From assembly GCF_021869535.1 (NCBI RefSeq), contig NW_026262701.1, positions 5,595,501-5,659,500 of the forward strand: a stretch of 64,000 nucleotides of DNA, written 5' to 3'. The stretch is from Mytilus californianus. Taxonomy: Eukaryota; Mollusca; Bivalvia; Mytilida; Mytilidae. Under the pieces are notes generated by a model that made no database searches, was not told the DNA's origin, and saw only the letters and a program-made list of their open reading frames with translations. The translations under genes were made by a program, and so were the position numbers. Of this stretch, positions 24,201 to 36,200 are shown one piece after another (position 1 is the stretch's first letter; each line of letters begins with the position of its first letter).

Positions 24201-27200
24201 TCACTGGACTTTGTCCAATGTCAGGCGACACTGGGAATTTCGAATTATGGGAGCTTCGTTTGGGAGACTTCGTAACAGCATCCTGTTACAATCATTTCTT
24301 GTTATTAATACTGTAATGATTTTATAGGGTTGTGTGTATGTGTTATATTACCTGAATATAACAATCCTAGGCTTGAGTCATTTGGTCATTTATCTGGTCG
24401 CTCATCAATGTGGGGACGTCCGATCAGGATAACAACTAGGGTAATGACTGTCAAATATACCATGGGGAATCCCGGAATTCCACAATATGACGTAGTAGTC
24501 TTCCGAATGTACATTGGTAATAGTAAAGTCAAGTATATGTAGTTCTGAGTAAACTGGTGTTATACCATATTCATAACAATACCATGATATGTATAAATAT
24601 GTTATATGTTTTTGTGTACAAATTTGTAATATTGAGTGATACCAATCATTGCCATTCTGTTTTTGCCAATCAAATTGTCATGTCTATTCATGAAAATTTT
24701 TTTTTTACAGAAATGTTTCAGTATCAGTTTTGAAATTTTCAAGAAACATAGCTGCAAAAGCATCTGACCCCAGCTGGATGTTTTGTGTACCAATGATTCA
24801 TTTTCTATTGAAAAAATGTAAACCTTTTGAAGAAGCACCAGCTAAAGTTGACCATGATGTGAGGGAGCCAGAATGGTGGGGAATAGTGGAGTATAGAAAG
24901 GACATTGACCATTTTAAAGACAAGGTTAAATGGGACAGGTAATGAATTACTTAATATAAATTCAGATATTATTGTGTGCATTTATTAATGCGATTGTTGA
25001 AAATTGATACACATGTTAGATTAAATATTGCGATTTCAGGAGAGCTGCATACAAGTAATGATAATCAACATGAAAAATGTCAATTTTTATACGAGCGCAA
25101 AATTTTTTTTCATATTTTTGTAACTTCCAGACAATAACTTGTGTTTAAGTGCATGGATCTCTCTGAAATTATACCACAAAGGGATGGTTAGGATTGGCTG
25201 TTGGGGATTATGGCTTAAACCATTTAGGAATTAGGGGCAAAAAGGGGGAAAAACAAGGGTTTCCTGGTTAATGGACAATTTAAAAGCAGTGTAAGGGAGG
25301 TAACCCAAAAACAAAATTGTACAATGTTGTACAATGTTGGATTACCTCCCTTACACTGCTTTTAAATTATCTATTTAAGACTTTTATGATGTATTTGAAT
25401 TGGTAATTATGGTTGCAAACTCCATTGGAAATTTGAATTGAGATTATGACCATATCTTGAGGGAAAGAAATTAAAAATAAAAATTTCTTCAAATATTTAA
25501 TTTTTTTTTTGAGGGGGGGGGGGGGTCAATATGCAACAGCATTGTGTATTTCACAAAAGCAAAAAAAAAGGGGGTAAATTTTTTTTTTTGTTGGAAGGGG
25601 GGGGGGGGGTCAATTCACAACAGCATAGTGTATTGCACAAAAGCAAAAAATTGAATATAAATTCAAATCATATAACCAATTCTAAGTTCTTTGACTACAG
25701 TTATTCTGTGTCAAATATTTAATTACAATCCAAATTCAGACCTGTATCAAGCGTGAATATTGTGTCCATTTTTACCCCAACTGTTCAGGGTTGGACCTCT
25801 GCGGTCGTATCCAGCTGCGCTCAGCGAAGCATTTTATTAAGTTTTTGAATCCTATCTTATTTTGTCAATAATGAAAACATTGTAAAACATTATGAATTCA
25901 CAGTAAATACCTTATGGCAGGATCAAAATGTTAATGATTTCAGAAAAATAAGCATTTAAAAAACAATAACATGGCTTTGTGAAGTTTTCAAAACATTTAT
26001 TATAGATATATTTTGCATTCTGGGTTGTTAACTCATTGATTACTTATATATATTGCAAAGCTTAGGGAAATTGACTTTTGTTTTTCACTCTTTCCTTTGG
26101 TTGTCAGTTTTTCCCCTTTTTTGAAATTACCTTGGAGTTTGGTATTTTTGCTATACTTTTTTCTCATATTGATCTTTTGAGCATACATGTGAACTTCCCG
26201 ACAAGAGTACAATAATCCGGTTTTCAGGAGTCTCCTCCCATCCTCCTGCTGAAGAAAAAAAAATCCTGTGTTTAAAATATTTCATGAATGAAAATTTTCA
26301 GACACCATTTTTTACTACGATGTTTACAAATGTTTATTATTAAAGAGGTAAAAACCCGAGTATATTGAACGTATCCGGTGTATCTGACATTACCTGATTA
26401 TGCAATATGTGTAGATTTTGACCTGGCCAGCGGGTAATTAACAAGTGATAATAGTTTGATTGAACAATAAACAGGTGACAGGATATTAAATACTCGATCA
26501 TCATATTGCTTCTGTCTATGGAACATGCCAAAGATGATTTAAGGTAAATACTGGCATTGATAGAAAAGTGGATTAAAGACAGACAGCCAAGTCAGCTTCT
26601 ACTTCGTAGAAGAACCCAGTGTGCCAAGACCAGTGCTTTAGTAATTAGATAACATTTGTCCATGTAATATAGACAGTGCTTTAACTTATATATTTTCAAG
26701 TGTCTGAAACAATGAAATTTTCTAGCAAAATGACTTTCTTAACGCTTAAAAACCATGCATAACTATTGTTGTTGTTTGTTAATTCTTTATCTATTTATCA
26801 CGTTATAAATGTATAGCAAAACTTTTTTATATATCTATGCCTATATGACATTGCATACTAATAAAACTGATTGAGGCATGAATAAAACACTATACTTATA
26901 TTTTCAATAAGTACCCAAAGAAAAGGTTAAATCATAGTACTTTATTAACAAGCAGTCAACAATCAACAATAAAAAAACCCAAGAAACAGAAGCTTCTCAA
27001 TATTTCTTTCAAGTGATATCATCCAAATAGGAAGGCTAAAAGGGTACCGTAAACACATTACATTCAGATGGAAGATTGAAGAAAAAACACTTTAAAAGAC
27101 AATTTTTACATCAGACGGTTACATTTACGACAAAAGTTATGTCAATAATAAACCACCTGATCTGAGGTCTAAACTCCTGACCAAAATTTCCCAATCTCCT

Positions 27201-30200
27201 GATATGAGTTTCACAGTCCATCACATGTATGTTTGAGTTAAGCCAAGTCCAATTGGTTTTTATACGACCGCAAAAATTTTTGTGGTCGTATATTGGTATG
27301 ACGTTGGCGTCATCGTCGTCGTCGTTGTCATCGTCGTCGTCGTCCGAAGACACATTGGTTTTTGCACTCTAACTTTAGTTTAAGTGAATGGATCTCTATG
27401 AAATTTTACCACAAGGCTCAATACCACAAAAGGAATGTTGGGATTGATTTTGGGGGTTATGGTACCAACAGTAAAGGAATTAGGGCCAAAAAGGAGCCAA
27501 AAATAAGCATTTTTGTAACTTCCAGACATAACTTGTGTGTTAGTGTATGGATCTCTCTGACATTGTACCACAAGGTTCCATATCACAAAAGGAATGCTGG
27601 GATTGATTTTGGGGATAATTGCCTCAAAATTTTAGGAATTAGGGGCCAAAAAAGGGGCAAAAAACAAGCATTTTTCTCGTTTCATGACAATAACTTGTAT
27701 GTAAGTGTATGGATCTTTCTGAAATTGTACTACAAGGTTTCATATTACAAAGGGAATGCTTGAATTGAGTTTGGGAGTAATTGCCCAAAACGTTTAGGAA
27801 AAAGGGGCCAAAAGGGGGCCAAAAATAAGCATTTTTCTAGTTTCCAGACAATAACTTGTGTTCAAGTGTATGGATCTCTCTGAAATTGTACTGCAAGGTA
27901 CCATACCACTAAAGGAAAGGCTGGGATTAATTTTGGGGGTAATTGCCTCAAAATTTTAGGAATTAGGGGCCAAAAAGGGGCAAAAAAAACAAGCATTTTT
28001 CTAGTTTCAGGACAATAACTTGTGTGTAAGTGTATGGATCTTTATGAAATTGTACAACAAGGTTCCATATCACAAAGGGAAATCTGGGTTTGAGTTTGGG
28101 GGTAATTGTCCTAAATGTTTAGGAATTTGGGGCCAAAAAGGGGCAAAAAAACAAGCATTTTTCTAGTTTCCAGACAATAACTTGTGTTCAAGTGTACGGA
28201 TCTCTCTGAAATTGTACTGCAAGGCACCATACATTGTAACACAAAGGGAAGGCTGGGATTGAGTTTTGGGGTGATGAATCATAAGGGGGTTCAAAAAATT
28301 TGAGGGGGGATTTTTTTTCCTTTTTTTTCTTTAAAATTTTCCATATTAAATTGGTTATTCCTGATTTATATATATAAGCAAATAATAATGATATGGTTTG
28401 AATTGGTAAATAAAAAAAATTTCAAGTTCTTAGACCACATTCATTCTGTGTCAGAAACCTATGCTGTGTCAAATATTTAATCACAATCCAAATTCAGTGC
28501 TGTATCAAGCTTGAATGTTGTGTCCATACTTGCCCCAACAGTTCAGGGTTCGACCTCTGCGATCCTATCAAGCTGCGCACAGCGGAGCATTTTATTACAG
28601 TTTGTTCTTATGTTATCATGTTACACCACTGTCCCAGGTTATGGGGAGGGTTAATTAAGAGCTCATAAACATGTTTAACCGTACCACATTTTTTGTGAGC
28701 CTGTCCCAAGTCAGGAGCCCTTTATAACTTGAAAAATTGCAAATTTGTTTGTTTCCACGCTCTAACTTAAGTTTGCCTCATCCAAATTTTATGAAAGTCA
28801 TACACAATGCTAAGAACCAAAACTTGCATACAGAGTTCGAATTTGGGCAGGGAGTCACTCACTTTTCTACAGTTATACCCCTTTTTAACTTGGAAAATTG
28901 CCAAGCTTGAGCAGGGGCATTCATGTCCTAAGACACTTCCTTCTTTTATTAGTAAATTGTTCTGTTATGAATTAGTCCGTTAGTTTTCTCGTTTGAATTG
29001 TTTTACATTTTTCATGTCTGGTCTTTTTAAACTGACTATATGGTATGGGTTTTTCTTATTGTTGAAGGCCGTATGGTTGTCTATAATTGGATACATTTAC
29101 TTCATTGGAACTCTGGTGGATAGTTGTCTCATTGGCAATCATACCACATCTCCTTACTTTTTATATTTTTATAGTGAAAAAGTTTTTGTCAATCCTGCAA
29201 TGAAAGTCATAGAATGCGAGTGATAGGGATAACTATCTGGTGGCGGCATAAACTATTGGTATATAGCTTTCTTTTTTAGAGGGTAGAAGACCTGGATGCT
29301 TCATAAAGTTGAGAATGGAAATTGGGAATGTGTCAAAGAGACAAAAACCAGACCAAAGAGCAGAAAACAGCTCAAGGCCACCAATGGGTCTTCGACACAG
29401 CGAGAAAATCCCACACCTGAAGGCGGGCTTCAGCTGGCCCCTAAACAAAAATGTGTACTAGTTAAGTGAAAATGGATACCTATTATACAGATGCCTTATT
29501 TTACAAAGTTTCTGTCAGTCATATGTCCATTGTCCTTGACCTCATTTTCATGGTTCAAAGACTGCTTAATAAAAATGTTTAGTTTTTCTATGAATTTCTT
29601 ACTTATAGGATAACTATATTTAAGATGGGTTTCATAGGATAACTATATTTAAGATGGGTTTCTTGCAAGGTCTACATGTTCATCAGACAAGGTTCACCTG
29701 ACTGCGACCTCATTTCATGGATCATCTGCCCCATAGTTGGTCATCAGGTTCATAAAGCGTCAATCTCTTGACCTGGAAGATCGAGGGATGCTGATAGATG
29801 TGTCTCACTGTAGTCTGCATGAAGAGTGGACCCTAGTGAACACATTGAACCCAAAAGTGCTGAGATCAGAGTGAATCTGATCTAAGTATGGTAGTCTAAA
29901 GAATGGCATTTCCACCCCAAATCTGGAATTTGCTGATTTTTCCCGATTTTTGGCTTCATCTGGACCTGCAACCGGAAGTAGTCATTCCCTAAGCGTATTT
30001 CAATAATAAGCACAAACAGTAGTAATATGCCCGCGAGTTGACACTATTTTTGGAAGTTTTATGCCTATGTACTGTGTGTCTCAGACACCGAAGGGAAGCC
30101 TACTCCTACTCCCCCTAGAAAAACCACTTTTATCTGATTTCAATTCATGAGGTTCGTATTTGGGGTCAAACTGCACCTTAAACCTGAGAAACATGACAAT

Positions 30201-33200
30201 AAATAGCCTTAGGTTGAGGGAACATTTGTCAACATAGAATTACATACCATACAGTTGACTTCTAAAAGTATGGAGAGCCATTGGAGCCAAAAACTATATT
30301 CTGGGTTGAGGCTGTAATATTACGGCCACCGCATTGTAAGGGTTAATATTGAAAATTTGACTTGACTGTGCAATCCCTTGTCCATTTTATGTTTGTAGTA
30401 TTATAATAGTTACACAGATGTTGGAGTAATATGAGTATTTATTTTTCTCACCAGACCATTGGTACATCTTATTACAGAAATCTCCCTAAAATGAAATGAA
30501 AATGAGTACTGAAATCAGCATTTTATAGTGACAAAGTACATACAAAATGATTATAAAGATTACAGCCATTTGGGTTTCTGGTCCAATGCGCCAAAAAAAA
30601 TGGTCAACAGTTGAATGGTTCTGCATACATAGTTCCACCATTTTACTTATTTACAGTGAACAATTTACAAAAATAAATTTTTTAAAAGTACAAAATGTAA
30701 TATTAAAAAACCTATCAATTATTGTATAAGTATTTCTTAATGAATTGACAAATAAAAATGATTTGTAGTTTTCTGCAGAAATTTAGAGAGAAAACTGACA
30801 TATTAAGATTAAAACTTCCAAGAACTTTTTAGATAAAATATATATGAAGAAAGAAAAATAGCTTGAGACGAGATTAGAATAAAACATTAAGTTTAATATA
30901 AAATACTTAGCTTGTATACATTTGACTTTGTAGTGCTTCTTGCCTCTTGTCACATGATATGACTTGAATCCAGTATTTTGTTTATTTGAATAAGAAAAAG
31001 TTAAAAACTGATATTTTTATACGACCGCAAAAAAATTTTGTGGTCGTATATTGGTATGACGTTGGCGTCGTTGTCGTCGTCGTCGTCCGAAGACACATTG
31101 GTTTTCGCACTCTAACTTTAGTTTAAGTGAATGGATCTTTTTGAAATTTGACCATAAGGTTAAATACCACATAAGGAAGGTTGGGATTGATTTTGGGGGT
31201 TATGGTACCAACAGTTAAGGAATAAGGGGCCAAAAATAAGCATTTTCTAGTTTCCAGACAATAACTGTGGAACGGTGTATGGATCTCTCTGAAATTATAC
31301 TACAAGTTTCCATACCACAAAGGGATGGTTAGGATTTGCTTTGGGGGGTTATGGCTCAAACCGTTTAGGAATTAGGGGCAAAAAAGGGGGAAAAACAAGG
31401 TTGTCCTGGTTAATGGACAAATACTTTAGTACAAAACATAATTTAAAGCAGTGTAAGGGAGATAAATCAAATACATCATTGAAATTATCTCCCTTACACT
31501 GCTTTTAAATTATGTATAAAGTAATGGTTAATGAACAATAAAGATAATTTAAAACAGTGTAAGGGAGGTAATCCAAATACAACGTTTTGGTTACTTCCCT
31601 TACACTGCTTTTAAATTATGTTTAAAGAAATGCATATTTATAAAGGAAGACCAGTAAAAATATCTGCAAATGCTGCATCTTTTTTTTTTACAAAAAAATC
31701 CATATGAAAAATTTGACACTATATTTTTAATTCTATTATAAAATAGATTAAGTTAGCACTATGGTAAATTTAAATGGGTAATTATGGTTGCCAACTCCAT
31801 TGGAAATTTGAATTGAGATTATGACCATATCTTGAGGGAAAGAATTTTTTGGGGGAAAAAAGGGGGGGGGGGGGGGGGGGGGATAAAAAGAAATTGTGGG
31901 GGGTCAATTTTTTCTCATTTCAGATTTCAGAAATTAAAAAGAATTATTCTTCAAATATTATTTTTTTTCAAATTTCAAATATTGAAAAATTTCAAGAAGT
32001 AATCTTTAATTGCACAGTATCGCGCATTAGATTTGTAAAATCTTTGATCACATTTATTTATTTGTTATGCCGAATCTAACAGTGTATTTAGATTTTTAAT
32101 TTTGGGTCCAGTTTTCAAATTGGTCTACATTAAGGTCCAAAGGGTCCAAAATTAAACTTTGTTTGATTTTAGCAAAATTTGAATATATAAGGTTCTTTGA
32201 TATGCTGAATCTAAACATGTATTTAGATTTTTGATTTTTGGCCCAGTTTTCAAGTTGGTCCAAATTGGGGTCCAAAATTAAACTTTGTTTGATTTCAACA
32301 AAAATTGAATATATGGGGTTCTTTGATATGCTGAATCTAACCATGTATTTAGATTTTTTATTTGTGGACCCCGTTATCAAATTGGTTCATATTGAGGTCA
32401 AAAGGGTCCAAAATTAAACTTTGTTTGATTTCATCTAAAATTGAATTATTGGGGTTCTTTGATATTGCAAATCTAACCGTGTATTTAGATTTTAAATTTT
32501 GGGTCCTGTTTTTTTAAATTGATCTACATTAAGGTCCAAAGGGTCTAAAATTAAACTTAGTTTGATTTTTACAAAAATTGAATTCTTGTGGTTCTTTGAT
32601 ATGCTGAATCTAAACATGTGTTTAGATTTTTGATTATGGGCCCAGTTTTCAAGTTGGTCCAAGATAGGGTCCAGTATATAAACTTTGTTTGATTTCAACA
32701 AAAATTGAATACATGGGGTTCTTTGATATGCCGAATCTAAACATGTATTTAGATTTTTGATTATGGGCCCAGTTTTCAAGTTGGTCCAAATTGGGGTCCA
32801 AAATTAAACTTTGTTTGATTTCAACAAAAATTGAATATATGAGGTTCTTGATATGCTGAATCTAACCATGTATTTAGATTTTTTATTTGTGGGCCCCGCT
32901 ATCAAATTGGTTCATATTGAGGTCAAAAGGGTCCAAAATTAAACTTTGTTTGATTTCATCAAAAATTGAATTATTGGGGTTCTTTGATATGCCAAATCTA
33001 ACCGTGTTTTTAGATTTTAATTTTGGTCCTGTTTTTTAAATTGGTCTTCATTGAGGTCCAAAGGGTCCAAAATTAAACTTAGTTTGATTTTAACAAAAAT
33101 TGAATTGTTGGGTTTCTTTGATATGCTGAATCTAAACATGTGTTTAGATTTTTAATTATGGGCCCAGTTTTCAAGTTGGTCCAAGTTGGGGTCCAAAAGT

Positions 33201-36200
33201 AAACTTTTTTTGATTTCAACAAAAATTGAATATATGGGGTTCTTTGATATGCTGAATCTAACCATGAATTTAGATTTTTTATTTGTGGGCCCCGCTATCA
33301 AATTGGTTCATATTGAGGTCAAAAGGGTCCAAAATTAAACTTTGTTTGATTTCATCAAAAATTGAATTATTGGGTTCTTTGATATTCCAAATCTAACCTT
33401 GTATTTAGATTTTTAGTTTTAAGTCCGGTTTTTTAAATTGGTCTACATTAAGGTCCAAAGGGTCCAAAATTAAACTTAGTTTGATTTTAGCAAAAATTGA
33501 ATTCTTGGGGTTCTTTGATATGCTGAATCTAAACATGTGTTTAGATTTTTGATTATGGGCCCAGTTTTCAAGTTTGTCCAAGTTGGGGTCCAAAATTAAA
33601 CTTTGTTTGATTTTAACAAAAATTGAATATATGGGGTTCTTTGATATGCTGAATCTTACCATGTATTTTGATTTTGGACATTGGACCATAATAGGTAAAT
33701 GAAAAAAATTCAAGTTCTTAGACCACATTCTTTCTGTGTCAGAAACCTATGCTGTGTCAAATTTTTAATAACAATCCAAATTCAGAGCTGTATCAAGCTT
33801 GAATGTTGTGTCCATACTTGCCCCAACTGTTCAGGGTTCGACCTCTGCGGTCGTATCAAGCTGCACCCCAGCGAAGCATTTTATTATAAACTTATTTAAT
33901 AGAAATTTTTATCATGAATGCACAGTGAGTAGTCATATTGTGCTGTTACACCACTGTCCCATGTTAGGGAGGTATTAGTTATCACAGACATGTTTAACTC
34001 TGCCTTATAGACAACTTTCGAATTCGTGCACTTTCGTGTTAATTTCTTATGTCACATGTCATATTGCTTATGTTATTATGTCACTGTAAGAACTGATTGT
34101 TCGATAACATTGCTTACTCCAATTGACCTCAGGTCAACTGGTGTAACTCATTCATTAAAAAACAACTTGAGATTGGTGAAGTGTATGTGTGCCTGTCCTG
34201 AAGTCAATGAGGCCTCTAAATCATTGGTTGTCATTTGGTTGCTGTCTATCGTAACTGTTTTTCCTTCATTTTTATGCCCCCTCCGTAGCATCTATCTTTC
34301 TGTCTGTCCGGTTTTGTTAGCACTGTCAAACCTGTGACATTAAGATTGCAGATTAGCCAGACAAAACAATCCTACGTTCCTTTGTCTACATCTTTGGCTG
34401 TGCCACAATCTAGATACAGTCTAAGGTTAAAGTTTTTCAGTCATCAATACTTTGTCAAACCCCAATGGAATTTTACATAAATTGGACAGAAGTTTTTTAT
34501 GTTTAATTTTTTTAGACATCAATTATTTTGTCAAACCTCCATAGAAATATAGGGGAGCTTCGGTGGCCGATTGATTGTGAGTTCTAATCCCTCAAGTAGT
34601 ATGTGTGCTTGATCTTAATTGACTACGGTTATCAGTTTTCCAACTAAAGTCTGAAACAATTTTTTGAAAATGTGTTTTTTTCATTTTTCAGTAATTTACT
34701 GATAGATGGAATTATGTGTTTTTGTAATTAACATTTACAGATTCTGGTATTAAATTGTGCTGACTTGATAAATTTGTAAATCTTCATGGATTGCTATGAG
34801 ACTTTGCATCTGTAGAAATGTAAGTGACTTGAAAAAAAAAATTATGTATTTATCTGATAAATTGTATACTTATTACAGTCACACATTACACTTTTACACT
34901 AACAGCAGCAATTGCATGGAGGACACAAGAGTTCAGTGGAACCCTTTACAATTTTTGTCTTTTTGTGTTGACAATGTATGAGAAGTCTGATAAAAATTTT
35001 AATCGTACAACCTTTTATGTTACAGAACAGATGAAGAAATAGTGGCAAAGCTGACACCGTACTTTGATGTGGATTACTTTTTACCGAGGACTTTGATAGG
35101 ATCACTCAATCTTGACATGCTCATTCCTGTTGTTGAAGCTACTAACAATATCTCTCCTGATATAATCCTAGCATCAATGTATTATTATTTGAGATCTAGT
35201 AATAACTATGTAAGTTATATTTTTGTAAATGATATAACTGCAAATTCTGTGTTTTTTAAAGCATTTTCTTTATGGTCATCGTGTAAATGTCATTTTGTTT
35301 ACATGAAATAGAGTGTAAAAAAAAATTGTGTAAAATTATGTGTTTGCTTGACTTTGTGTTGAAAATTAAGTTAATTTGATTAAGCATTCCTCAAACACAA
35401 TATTTAAATGGAAGTTAAATAGTTAATCCTTTACTTAGAAATTTTGATCTGCTAAAGGTTACGTAACTGACTTCATTTTCAAACACAGTGATACAAAAAA
35501 TTCAGCGCCCTCTAACGGCTAATTTCGATCTGTCTTTTTACCAAAGCGTACCAAAACAGCCCTTCATTACTGGCTTTATGACTGAGGATTTGACAAGAAG
35601 TACCTCTTTAACAAATTGCAAAACTATTAGCAGCATAATTTCTGTTGAAAAAGTAACTGAAATACAAAAACTTATCTCATGTTAATCCTGCTGTTAGGAA
35701 TTTTATTCAAGACATCATTGATGTTCAATGTAAACAAAGAAATGCCATCTACAGGTAATATTTTTTTAGTCCCCTACCGACGAAGTCGAAGCGGACTTTA
35801 TTTTTGCACTCCGTCTGTCTCTCTGTCTGTCCATCTGTCAGTCCGGCAAATCAATTTTCCACACTTTTTTTCTTCGTGCTTGAAGAGATTGATTTGATAT
35901 TTGGTGTAATGTTTTATCATGACAAGTTACAAATCAATTTCGAATTTTGTTCCGGTTTGATGATTTTGTGCAGAGTTATGACCTTGGACTTAGAAAATTC
36001 ACTCAAATAATCAGTTTTCCGCATTTTTTTCGTCATGCTTGAAGATATTGATTTGATAATTGGTATATAGTTTAATCATGACAAGTTACAGATCAAGTTT
36101 GAATTTTGTTTCGGTCTGATGATTTTGTGCAGAGTAATGGTCCTTGGACTTAGAAAATTTACTTTAAAAATCAGTTTTCTACACTTTTTTTGTCATGCTT

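Larger units (their letters stand above)
7886..24710. other. Intron 2, 16.8 kb, packed with mobile elements
   Basis: Bounded by GTAATT at 7886 and the T-tract acceptor TTTACAG at 24710. It holds a family VII/VIII nest, family II tails, the Gypsy element with its own nested insertions, a palindrome and the 22.0-24.3 kb minisatellite element. I found no exon in it that fits the phases on either side. Confidence 0.8.
31018..33887 (+). mobile_element. Helentron-like element, family II, with minisatellite
   Basis: Head TATACGACCGCAAAAAAATT, then TTGTGGTCGTATA and CGTCGTCGTCG. It contains the usual core, two back-to-back hairpins (31441-31620), a G-tract at about 31861-31882, a ~130 bp minisatellite (32060-33670) and the tail GCGGTCGTATC + decayed hairpin GCTGCACCCCAGCGAAGC + ATTTTATTA. 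At 2.87 kb it is the longest member here. Confidence 0.88.

Noticed and set aside
24328..24542. 70-codon open frame (LPEYNNPRLESFGHLSGR) before exon 3, with an AG upstream
   Set aside because: Its phases do not match exon 2 (phase 2), and its donor options are poor. Exon 2 joins exon 3 directly in frame and gives a natural protein, so this is most likely chance.
27111..27353. Minus-strand frame beginning with poly-Asp
   Set aside because: Produced by the CGTCGT run after the family II head plus a dispersed repeat.
35488..35685. 65-codon frame in intron 4
   Set aside because: No matching splice sites or phase. Exons 4 and 5 join directly.
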